Shown: in pieces, positions 34,073 to 44,471 of the stretch
Position numbering within the stretch: position 1 is the first letter of the stretch
Layout of the letters: every line of letters starts with the position of its first letter
NCBI GenBank assembly: GCA_047495785.1
Contig: JBLDXI010000010.1
Coordinates: 372,001 to 436,000 of the forward strand
DNA: 64,000 nt
From: Lepidodermella squamata
Lineage: Eukaryota > Gastrotricha
Reading direction: 5' to 3'
The notes under the pieces: generated by a model
The model's input: the letters and a program-made list of their open reading frames with translations, nothing else
What the model was told of the DNA's origin: nothing
Databases searched by the model: none
Made by a program: the position numbers and the translations under genes

Positions 34073-34769
34073 GCAATCGCGTTAAATCAGGCCATGTACC
34101 TATTCGATAACTCGCTTCAAATTCATTTTCTTTTCACACATCTTTCCGTAATAACTGGAAAGAAATATCGACAGACGCTTGGAGACTCAAGGCTTAGCAC
34201 GCGTTTCACTTCACAGAATTGAACATTCACAGAAACTTAGGATTTTCTGTAAAACTGCACCTCACAGCAACGTTCATATTTTATGTCGGTAAGGCGATTT
34301 TTTACCTTTATTCTACTCGAAAATCAGGAAGTTGTGGACTGTGTATAAAATATTACCCTGAAAAGAGCTTCATCTTTTGCAAATAAACGTCTGCTAGAAA
34401 TACATACTGATTCCTGACACAATATCCATAACATTCGATCTAGAGATCAAGGGGGTGGCTGGCGACTTTCAAGCAGCTGCTTGGGTGGGGGCTTTCGCTA
34501 CCAAAAAATTAGCTCTTTTCCGTGAATTCGTAATTTTCGAAAATTACTTAACGATGCGCTGTGTTTGATTACTCCTAATTGATGACTTTGGGTGATAGTT
34601 TTCAGTTTTCACTGAGGGCCGTCCACTGCCCAGTGTAGTTTTTTTATAGCAAGACATTCCCGGATCGTTTTGCCTAATATATGTGTTACCCTTTAATATT
34701 TGATGAGAGGTTTATGTGTAATGCGTAGTATAAAAATCGTTATGTTCTCCTTTCAGAAATGTCCTATTT
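34073..34769. other. LGIC-4 downstream flank
   Basis: No gene. The part about 34620-34769 resembles the spacer before SDR-2 (25500-25660) and stops abruptly at the left end of the 4.8-kb element. Confidence 0.45.
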
Positions 34770-35439
34770 CGGTATTGCGGCATAATAACTGCTTTTGATT
34801 GCCCATACATTTCATTGTATTATATTGCGCGCACTAGCATTTATGCTATTATGCGCGCGAATGCCCCAATGCGCGCGTTCGGTTTTATATAAAACACTAG
34901 CGTATATATACCAGCAAACAGCAACGCTTATAGGCTTATACGCTTATATTAACAGAAATACAGAATTAATTAACAGAAATTAACAGAAATAAAGGCTTTT
35001 TGAAGTCTTTATTTTCATTTTTATTGGATCGGATCAAGTGGAAAAAATGTCAAATCGGTGAAACAATAAAAATGCAGTTTTAATTGTGTTATACTAATAA
35101 TCAAAACTAAGGAAAGGGAGAAAATCATGGCAAAAAGCGGCTAATGCAGACAATCCGTCGATATGCTGACAATTCAGGAAATTTAAGTAGTAAGACAATT
35201 GCTTTCAATAAATTTCGAGAAATCGATTGAGATACAGCCTGAAAACTGAAAATTATAAAGACGCGTTACTAGTCACTCATCATTGGCTTGTATCAGATAG
35301 ATCACTTTTCAAGGAATTCATCGTGTTCATACGCGTTCATGAATATTACATCTGCTTCACTTCTCTGCTGTATAGCTTTGTATTTCGACCGCGATCTGGC
35401 GATATTGGCCCATTTATCGAGGTGATTCATGGTTAGGAT

Positions 35440-36020
35440 GCCCTCTTTCAGCCAATCTGGAATAGGGATCCTTGAGACCGCTTTTTCAAAGTTGAACTGC
35501 TTTCTACAATGATGCGCAAACTCGGTTTTTCCGGCCGCAAGCGGCCGGTCGAGGCACTTTTAACGGCCGGCTGGCCATTCGGCTCAGTAGCATTACGTGC
35601 GGCCAGTCGAGGCTTGTGCAGTCGGCGATTTGGTATTGTAGAGGTATTATAGAGAGAAGGCACCCAGCTCAAAAATATGTTCGGGTAATCGATAGATCTA
35701 GCCACCTTAATTTAATGGGGTAATTTTTCTTCGTAAAATGATCGAACTATCGAAAATCTGATCGCTGGACTATCCTGCTAGTTTTTGGCGAGTTGTTCCT
35801 CCTGGCGTCATGGTCATGAGTTCTCCATTTTGGTTTTGCAGCTTATAAGTTGATAAAACGGAGGAATTTCATAAACCTTGGACCTGTTTTCTATCTGGAA
35901 CATGCAATTGAAATTGCGTTTCAAACCTTTTTAACCTTTCCCTTTTGACCTCATCTTGAACTTAACTTGGACTCTATTTATAATGTTTGGAACCATGGGT
36001 ATACAAGGTATACAATTTTT
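35440..36020 (-). repeat. Interspersed repeat family R1, copy 3 (inverted)
   Basis: The reverse complement matches 27660-28230 through the words GCACGTAATGCTACTGAGC, GATCAGATTTTCGAT, CGCCAAAAACTAGCA, CCGTTTTATCAACTT and ATTGTATACC. It lacks the tRNA-like insert present in copy 1. Confidence 0.6.
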
Positions 36021-36674
36021 TTGCATTCAAGAAATCCGAAAGACTGTACAAGAAAGGGGAACAATGAATAATGATTAGAATCGAGATGGCTGGGTTGCAA
36101 TTTTGGCTTTCAGGTAGTCTCATAAAATGTTCTGCATCATCCACCGTAAATATGGAAATAGTTTTCAAGTTGAATTTTCTCGTCAAAATCTTGATTTTGA
36201 GAAAAAAGAATATGTTAACAAAGAAAATCTGTTGATTTGGCAGATGGCTTGTAAAAATATTCCGGCAGTGTGGCCGGTTAGGGACATTTCCGGCAGCCAA
36301 AATTTCTGGTAGTATAATAGGTTAAAAAAATAATTAATAAAAAGACAAAAATGAATTGCTGAACGTTGATAAATTTCACGGAATAAATTAGATAATTCAC
36401 GGATTCAGCGAAAAAATTAGGTTATTGTGTATATTTGAATAAGAACTGCGGTAGAAAAGTTTAGCTGTGTGAGTGCGCGCGCCTAAAAACAGCCCGCGTG
36501 CTCTCAAATCTGCGCGCTGCAAGTCGAAAGGTTTAGCAAACGCGCGAGGTTATGAGCGCGCAGCAACACACACCAAACAAACACACACGCGTGTGCGCAC
36601 TGAAAAAATTAAGATTTATTCCCGCAATTTATTCCCCATTTTATTCGTAGTCGCACTCAACCATGCAACCTAGC

Positions 36675-37257
36675 TCAACCTTTTACGCTGAATCCGAATA
36701 TATAATTTATTTTTCGAAATTCTTCTTGATTTTCTTCATAATTAAAAAGATTAGAATCTCCCCCGATTTCAAATATTCTATGGCCTTGAAAAGTATCAGT
36801 AAGTATATTTGTGTCTAGTGCCAGTTCTAAAGGTAGGGAAGACACAGCGGCCATTAAATATTCGTTTGGCGTTGAATCTTTGTTTTCGGAGACAGCTTTT
36901 TGCAAAGCTTCGAGCAACTGCAAAGTGAATTTGACTGAACAGCCCAACTTGCACAACTTGCATTTTTACAGACGAATAACCTGTTTTCTTGCAAACCAAT
37001 TCCTCTCTTACGTGCGCAACTCCCAATCTCAATCTTTTGGTCATCTTCAGTGAACCGTCGATTCTGTCGATTTGGTCGTTTAGGAATCAAATTCGAGAAA
37101 TCTTGTTGATAGCGTTAGGAAGTATTGCATCGTGTAATCGTTTTCGCGCCGGATAGCCCACTCTTCCTGTTGCAACAACGTCGACTAATAGCTTGAAGTA
37201 ATCTCCAGTCACATCATCTTCGATAAATGAGTCCGCCAGCAAGTCCACATCGTCATT
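36675..37257 (-). pseudogene. Decayed coding region of unknown origin
   Basis: Read on the - strand, a coding-like stretch runs NDDVDLLADSFIEDDVTGDY, KLLVDVVATGRVGYPARKR, PNAINKISRI, a stop codon at 37087-37089, then in the same frame LNDQIDRIDGSLKMTKRLRL. After a frameshift near 36960 it continues CKLGCSVKFTLQLLEALQKA to about 36680. The frame coherence suggests a real former gene; I do not recognise the family. It lies inside the 4.8-kb element and could be its degraded enzyme or a captured host gene. Confidence 0.4.
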
Positions 37258-38229
37258 TTATTCTTGATTCTTCTGCGTATTCCCGCGATGTTCCCGCCAT
37301 TAAAAACCGACATTGTAAGCACTTCTGTTGGCCTGATGAGAGCCATTTGTAGTCAATTGTTAGAAAACACGAATGTTCACCTCACAGTTTACTACTGGCA
37401 ACTATACTATTATCAATTGAATGAAACGCTAATACAATTTGCGAATGGGCTTCGATTCGAATATTTTTGATAAGCGCTTCTACACTCGCATCGCAAGCAA
37501 AGATTCGAATTAAGTAGTTCTCATTAATCCTTTCACGGTGGGAAGGGCGAATTCGGAATTTCGACTTGGGTAATTCACAGTTCCATCGATTTAACGATAT
37601 CTTATATCCCCATCGGCAAAATACTACCTTCGGATGTTGCCCGCAGGAAATTGAAACTCAAATGTTATTATCTCTTCCCTTCTCGGAATACGGTTAATTT
37701 GAAATTTCAAACCGATGCATATTTTGTCAATCGCGTAAAACGATGTCTCGGTATTTTTCTTCTCTATCTGACATTACAGGCGTGTCCGGCAGGGTCCAAT
37801 TGACTTCTCATTGTGTTTTTCTGTAATTTCATTGAAAAATAGGGGGGTTTGAAAGTTAAAGTGAAATCAGAAATTGATGGGGAAAATGCGCATCAGTCCC
37901 TAGAATCGCATAAGATTGCCGATTATCCGACTACTTCCTTAATTTGCTCGAAAATTCAAAAACTTGATTTTTTGCCTAGCTGAAAACAAAATTCCGCCGT
38001 GAAAGGGCTGATCGTTTTGTTAAAAATAACGTGTAACGCGATAAAAACCGTAACGCCGCCTTATAATATGTATGTATGTATGTAGCAGCAATCAGCGAAA
38101 ATTGCGTGGTTTTCTTTTATTATATCCGATGTAAGGCACGTATTATAAAGCGCTTGGTTGCGCATACATGGGTTCTACGATATCGTTTTCATCGTGTAAT
38201 ATTGGAGCCTCAGCCGATTTGGCGCGCTT

Positions 38230-38575
38230 TTCATTGAATATCTTTTTAAATTCGAGGATGATATAATTACTTTTTTGAAATTCTGAATGGTTAAGGTCTG
38301 GTTTAACTGATTTATGAAAATTTGATAGATTTCACGGGCTGCTTTTTTCTTAAAACGAGAATTGGTATGAAAATTTCGTCTTTTAGCCAGATTTGCGGGG
38401 TTTTCAATTAACATCTTTTTAATTTCGAGGATGATATAATCATTTTCTTCAGAATTCTGAGTGGTTAGGGTCTGGTGCAACTGTTTTACAAAGAATTTCT
38501 CGATTTTACAGGCTGGTTTTTTCTTAAAACAAGAATTTATAGGAAAATTTTTACTTTACGTGGTGTTCGAATTCG
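38230..38575. repeat. Tandem duplication of about 170 bp
   Basis: 38230-38395 and 38400-38575 are diverged direct repeats (both contain TCGAGGATGATATAAT, then GGTCTGGT, then TTTTTTCTTAAAAC). On the - strand both are partly open, encoding Lys/Asn/Ile-rich peptides, so this may be a decayed tandem-repeat gene segment within the 4.8-kb element. Confidence 0.55.
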
Positions 38576-39652
38576 TCTTTCAGCCGCTAGTTTATTACTA
38601 TTTCATCTTTGAATGAAAATTCACTCTATTGAAAAGATGACAGGCACTGAAGGGAACAACCGACGAGAAAATGACATTGTTTCAACCTATAGTTCATGTT
38701 CTTCTGTGAATTAAGACAGCAAGGTAAGATTTTCAGTATTCAAATTGGAATCGGTGTAGATTAGTGATTTCGTGGATGACTACTATATTTTTTCGCTGAA
38801 TATCAGTGCCAAGGACCTGCCAAATGGTTCTAAGGGTTGAACATTAACAATTGCTGGCTAAATTATTCCGAATGATCGGAAAATTCCGTCAAATATGTAA
38901 AAATATTTCCTGTTTTATAGAATTATGCGACGTTTATAAATAATCTAGCCACAATAATTCATTTTTCACCCAACATAATGAATGGTTTGCTTCTCGACTT
39001 CGATTTTCAAAAAAAAAATTTCATCAACATCCACGAAATTAACTTATTACACCAATTCATTAATAATTACTGACAAACTTGAATTTCAATCATTTTTTGA
39101 GGAGGAGAATAGGTCATCGATTGGAACTATGTCATCTCAGCGTTAATTGGTCCATTCAGTGCCACTTATCCTTTCAACATGAGTGAATTTTCATCTTCAG
39201 ATGAAATACTAATTAATCAGCCGCTCAACGACGGATGCGAGCATCAAGCCAAGTAAGATTTCCCCTCAAAAAACTCGTTTTTCGAAAAAACCAGCCAACA
39301 AAATAAAAGGGAATCTCAGGCAAACATTTAATGAAGGGCTATTGCATACGATGGTCTTACAAAATACCAGCATCATCCACGAAAATCTAAAAATTTTTCA
39401 ATTAAATCACATCAAATTCGTTAAGGCTAGAAGTAAAAAAGCGGTACGGTAGTACTCTTATGTCTGCGTAGTATATTCATAAACAGAACGCGCGCTTTGG
39501 CGCAGCATATAATAGCATAAATGTTAGCGCACGCGATGTAATACAATGGAATGTATGGTCAATCAAAAGCAGTTATTATGCCGCAATACCGATTTATTTC
39601 ATTACAGTTGCCAGTTCAAAAGTCCAAAAATGTTGACCGACATGATAGATTT

Positions 39653-39900
39653 TTTGACCCTCTCATCCACTAATCGATGAACGATCGCTATAGAGCAGGT
39701 GTTGCCTTACATTTTTAACCTTCTATTTTCGACCTACTTTAATTTTTGCCCACGTCTTCAAATAGCGCATAGTGCATTGGCACTTGGCGCTATACACGCG
39801 ACTCTTTCAAGCTAAACACTTGCTACTTATAACTTTTAACTAATACACAAAATTCGCAAATTTTACTCTGAAATTTTCTGAGTACTCTTTAACTGAATTT
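39653..39900 (+). promoter_or_regulatory. Conserved block upstream of SDR-3
   Basis: Retains CTCTCATCCACTAATCGATG, TTTTCGACCTACTTTAATTT and GCCCACGTCTTCAAATAGCG, at the same spacing as SDR-1 and SDR-2, though diverged elsewhere. Selective retention of these words argues for function. Confidence 0.5.
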
Positions 39901-39905
39901 GCACT

Positions 39906-40899
39906 ATGCCGTCCGCCGTATCTCCGATGAGCGATTGGTCCATCGAGGGCAAGGTATGCATTGTCACGGGTTCCAATACCGGCATTGGCAAAGCAACAGC
40001 CTACGAGCTAGCAAGGCGAGGAGTAGCCAAAGTTATTCTAGCGTGCCGAAACACTCAAGCAGCCGAAGAAGCAGCGGCAGAAATCAGGTCAAGAATAAAC
40101 TTCAAGGACCCAGCCGAGGCCTCGAAACGAGTGGTCGTGAAGCATCTTGATCTATCTTCTTTGGACTCTGTTCGTAAATTCGCTGCTGAAATCAATTCGT
40201 CTGAACCCGCCTTGCATGTTTTGCTGAACAACGGTGGTCTCGAGCAGCCTGAAAAGAAGCTGAGCATTGATGGCTACGAGCTTACGTTTGCTACAAACCA
40301 TTTGGGTTAGTGATTGGGTTAGCATAACTCAGCAGTCTGATTATCAGTTCATTTCTAACACAGGTCATTTTCTTCTGTCAAATTTGCTGATCGATCTGCT
40401 GAAAAAGTCTGCTCCAAGTCGGGTGGTAAATGTGGCATCTGCGTTATACGCGTTAACTTGGCCTTCTGGGTTGGATGTTGAAGATCCTTTCCAAGAAAAA
40501 AGGTCATATGGCGGAACGCGGGCTTACAGCCAATCAAAACTCGCGAACATTCTTCACGCAAGAGAACTTCATCGAAGACTGAACGGCAGTGCGCCTGGCA
40601 ACGTGCCAAGTTCTGGTGTTTCGGTGTTTTCCTTGCATCCTGGCGTCGTCAGATCGGATTTCACTCGGTACCGCTCAGGCTGTGGTGCTTGTTTAATGCG
40701 CATCGTGATGTCAGGCGGTTTGACAGTCGAAGAAGGAGCTAGGACGAACCTGTATTGCGCGTCTCAGCCTGGGATCGAGAAGCATTCCGGACTGTATTTT
40801 GATACTGAGAATTTGAAGTCAACCTGGGGAATCGCCCAAGATGACGCCAAGGCCAAAGCTCTTTGGGAGTTGAGTGAGAAGCTAGTTGCTAAAAAATGA
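39906..40899 (+). CDS. SDR-3: short-chain dehydrogenase/reductase with altered NNGG motif, 311 aa
   Basis: I join 39906-40305 and 40364-40899 (58-bp phase-1 intron; acceptor ACACAG). It has TGSNTGIG, ILACRN, the catalytic Ser region VVNVAS, YSQSK and LHPGVVRSD. The usual NNAG is NNGG (LLNNGGLEQPEKK) in this copy; that motif stabilises the central beta sheet near the cofactor, so activity may be changed but catalytic Ser, Tyr and Lys remain. It is the most diverged of the three SDRs in the second half and in the intron. The 5' two-thirds of exon 1 is nearly identical to SDR-2, a sign of gene conversion or recent duplication. Predicted NADP(H)-dependent reductase of a lipophilic substrate. Confidence 0.92.
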
Positions 40900-41734
40900 A
40901 CCTTATTGAACTGTTTAACCTATAATTTTTCCGTATCTCACTCCGTCTTTTATGTTTATGTTTCTTCCATAACTAAAACTGTAAAGGTTTTAATTAAATA
41001 AATGAATAATAAACATTATCACTCACTTTCTAGCGAAAGTTATCATAGCAAGTAATGGACCAATGCTGTCCCTGGCGAGAAGTTTTACGAAGTGACACTG
41101 AAATGACATAAAATCACCATCACAGTCAAACTTTGTTGCGAAATAGGCTGTTTTCGAGCTGCCCCCTCTTTGGTGTATGAGCTTTCAATTAAATAAATTT
41201 GAAATAACAAATAATAAATTGAGTGCATATTGGTTTTTTTACGCTTTCATACACTGTGGCCTGTATATGCATATCGCGGTCATAAATAGGTCAAAGATTT
41301 GACCGGTCATTTGAATACGCACGAGCCTGAATGCATAATACAAATTCATTGAAATAGCCGGGTAATTTATAAGACCGCTTCGCCATTTTTTCAAGGCGGT
41401 ATTTTCATGTAGAAAAACGACCAGCCAAGCTGAAAATGTGAAGAAAAAATTAACTTGCGAAGCATTTATTGCGAACCTTGCCAACCTTTCGCTCAAATTT
41501 CAAACATGCTGTATGTGGAAAGTACCCTTTTCTTAACGATTAAACGATGAAAAACAGCGTAAATATATGTTCCAGTTTTTTATATTCGCCTTCTATTTTT
41601 CAAGTTTGGATTAGCTTGGGGTTACGTCGGTCTACAGAGACCATCATTTTTTTCATTTTCGTAATGCGGGCAAAAGATACAAGCAAAGCTATGATATCGT
41701 GAAGGCCAAAGGATTTATTTTCCTGAATAAAGTA
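40900..41734. other. SDR-3 downstream flank
   Basis: No gene. 41217-41400 is the second copy of the SDR downstream segment at 27306-27500. AATAAATGAATAATAAA strings just after SDR-3 could serve as polyadenylation signals, as after SDR-2. Confidence 0.5.
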
Positions 41735-43008
41735 ATGGATCGCCTTGTTTTGACATTGATCGGGGTTCAAGCTCATCTTTACGCTCAGTTTCCCGGGGTA
41801 ACTAGCTCGATGGAAGTCTCCTTAGTAACGCAGTCGGAAGTTGGCTTCGGAGACCGAAGTTACTCGAAAGAAGTCGCAAATCGATTCTACAAAGTTGCAT
41901 GTCCTTTGGCTGATCAAAGAGATCTCGTCATTGAGTTGATGCAAAGAAGGCGCTATGTTGATCTACCCATCAAAATCAGCCTTCATATTGAACTGCGGAG
42001 AATCACCGAAATCAACGACTTACAGGAAAGGTTTGGTTATGAATACAGGGATCATTTCATATTGATGTATTGTATTTTCGAAAAAGCCTATCAGTCTTTT
42101 CTGAAATTTTTGTCTTCTGGTTCTTTCCGAGTTTTGCCTGCAAGCCGCTAAAGCTTGATACCTTAAATGGCACATCCCACTCTATTCTAGTCCTCGGAGA
42201 TTCGAAGACGTCCTGGCATCCAAAAATTCATCACGTCAACGCTATAAGACGTATCAACTTACTATCTCGAGAAGCGAAAGAAATTCTATTCCGAGCTCAT
42301 GGTAACCCAGTTCGAGGCTTCATCTACGATGCAAGGATCATAGAAACACACTGCAGTGGTTTCAAACTAAAGCATTTCCCATTCGACCGCATGGATTGCA
42401 GTATCGATCTTCAAGCTGAAGATTTTGACTCGTTTGTAACGATAAGTCACGTGTTTTACGCTATCTCTGAATCATCGAAACTACTATCAGACTCCGATAT
42501 TTGGCATTTCATCCCAGATTCACTCAATTATTCAAAGTATTCACTCGCTGAAATTGACAGAGTTTCCCTGAGAATGTCGTTTGAAAGGAAGTACAATTAC
42601 TATGTTGGCAATTTGTTTCTACCTATGTCTGTCATGTGGACATTGCAAGTCAGCTCATTGCTGATGCCACCTTGGGACTCTAATAGACCCACTTTTTGCA
42701 TATCAGGAGTTTTAGCATTCTCTGTTCTCTTGACAATTGTTTTCGAGCAAATTCCTCGTACTTCGAACACGGTTTATCTTATTCTAATTCTTGAACTGCA
42801 AATGATTTTGAGTGCTCTGATTACTCTCTATGCGCTTTTGTCTCTTGGTCTGAGCAGATCGGCATGGGCAAAGTATGAGAATGCCTTTTGCTGTTGGGCA
42901 TTGTCGAATTTGCGTTTGCTTGACATCATTGCTGGCATAGCAGCGGCCTTATCAGGATTCGGAGTGATTGGATATTATCTGCCAAAAATGATCTATCGTG
43001 AAGAATAA
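41735..43008 (+). CDS. LGIC-5: divergent Cys-loop ligand-gated ion channel subunit, second subfamily, 405 aa
   Basis: I join 41735-42030 to 42087-43008 (56-bp phase-2 intron at the position shared with LGIC-1 to -4). The N-terminal MDRLVLTLIGVQAHLYAQ is signal-like. The Cys-loop CSGFKLKHFPFDRMDC again has 14 spaced residues. Landmarks: WHPKIHHVNAIR, DIWHFIPDS, M1 from YYVGNLFLPM, M2 FCISGVLAFSVLLTIVFEQIP preceded by SNRP (Asn where LGIC-1 to -4 have Asp) with Glu at the outer end, and a short M3-M4 loop. Loop B Trp and loop C Cys-Cys are missing. LGIC-5 and -6 share a ring different from LGIC-1 to -4, which may alter conductance or selectivity. Confidence 0.9.
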
Positions 43009-43169
43009 AAATTGATTTTGCTAATGTTTTGGGTTTTTAATTTGAGCTGGCAATCAAAAAACATATCGCATTGCTTTTGAACCTAATGGGAATAATATTG
43101 GTTATGGTTATTTTTGCATAGTTCTGGTACGCAAAAAATTCGACGCCCCAGTTACATATTTTTGAAAAG

Positions 43170-44443
43170 ATGCATCTAGGTCGCGTGATATTTTTGGTAA
43201 TTGCGATCCTCGGGTTTTCTCCCGCGGCTTCAGGAGGCTGGTTATCACCAGAGGATATACCTGTGCTTAAATCTTCTGACTCTGGAGCTAGCGAGAAAAG
43301 CTACTCGAAAGAAGTAGCAGATCTCTTTTTCAAAAAAGCACGCCCCTTGGCAGCTCAGCGAGATTTGGTAATCGAACTTATCCAGCGCGGGCGTCAAGTT
43401 GATTTGCCAATCAAAATTAACATCCACATCGAATTACGCCGAATCACCGAGATCGATGACTTACATGAAAGGTAAAATCCATACAGTGTTTTTCAAAATT
43501 AAATCATTATTCGCTCAACAGCTTGTCAGTGTTTACGGAGATATTTTTGTTCTGGTTCTTCCCGAACTTTGCCTGCATACCTCTAACTGGGGACAGCATT
43601 AACGGAACGTCTCAATCTACATTGGTATTAGGCGATGTTAAAGCATCTTGGTACCCGAAGATTCAGCACGTCAACGCCATTCGAGAGATCAATCTACTGT
43701 CAAGGGAAGCTAAGGAAATTCTATTCCGAGCTCATGGCAGCCCAGTCAGAGGATTTATTTATGATGCGAGGATAATCGAAACCCACTGCAGCGGCTTTAA
43801 TCTAAAGAATTTCCCCTTCGATCGGATGGACTGCAGCATTGAATTGCAGGCTGAAGACGTGGCTTACTACATGACAATCAGCGACGTGATTTACGCCATC
43901 TCAGAGACCTCGCGACTTCTATCAGACTCAGATATTTGGCAATTCATCCCAGAATCTCTCAACAACACGAAATCTTCAGCGTCTGGGATTGACCATATTA
44001 GTTTGAAGATGTCCTTTCAGCGGCGGTACAACTATTATTTTGGACATATTTTCTTGCCAATGACTGTTATGTGGGCACTGCAGTTCAGTGCTTTGCTTAT
44101 GCCACCATGGGACTCAAACCGGCCGACATTTTGCATCTCTGGGGTTCTAGCTTTCTCAGTCTTGCTAACAATAGTTTTCGAGCAAATTCCTCGCACCTCT
44201 AACACTGTCTACCTAATATTGATTCTAGAGTTTCAGATTGTCTTGAGTGCCTTGGTAACTCTATACGTGTTGATATCTCTATCTGTGAGTAAATCTGAAT
44301 GGGGGAAGCGGAAGCACGATTGCTGCGTGGGAAAATTGTCCAACTCAAGATTTCTAGACATCATAGCTGCATTCGCTGCATTATTTCTCGGATTAGGAAC
44401 AGGAGGCTACTACATACCTAGAATGATCACTCACTCAGATTGA
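43170..44443 (+). CDS. LGIC-6: divergent Cys-loop ligand-gated ion channel subunit, second subfamily, 407 aa
   Basis: I join 43170-43471 to 43522-44443 (50-bp phase-2 intron). The signal peptide is MHLGRVIFLVIAILGFSPAA. Cys-loop CSGFNLKNFPFDRMDC (14 residues between cysteines). It is a close tandem paralog of LGIC-5, starting 162 bp after it. The N-terminal Cys conserved in all other + strand copies (xxCPLA) is Arg here (KARPLAAQ), while the second one (FACIPL) is kept, so if these form a disulfide it is lost. M2 matches LGIC-5, with Asn before the Arg and Glu at the outer end. The stop codon lies only 28 bp from the stop of the convergent UGT-1 gene. Confidence 0.9.
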
Positions 44444-44471
44444 TACTGTCAGGCTTTAATACAATCTTATT

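Larger units (their letters stand above)
34770..39591. mobile_element. Large 4.8-kb element with terminal inverted repeats, interrupting an LGIC-SDR unit
   Basis: The left end CGGTATTGCGGCATAATAAC and the right end GTTATTATGCCGCAATACCG are inverted copies; similarity continues for about 110 bp (to GCGCGCGTTC). Both ends are flanked by ATTT (34766-34769 and 39592-39595), a possible 4-bp target duplication. The left flank matches the distal, and the right flank the proximal, upstream DNA of SDR-2, so the insert split SDR-3 from LGIC-4. Inside are an inverted R1 repeat, a decayed coding region (36675-37257) and a tandem duplication (38230-38575). No intact transposase is seen. Class unknown; a nested or degenerate DNA transposon is likely. 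Confidence 0.65.
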
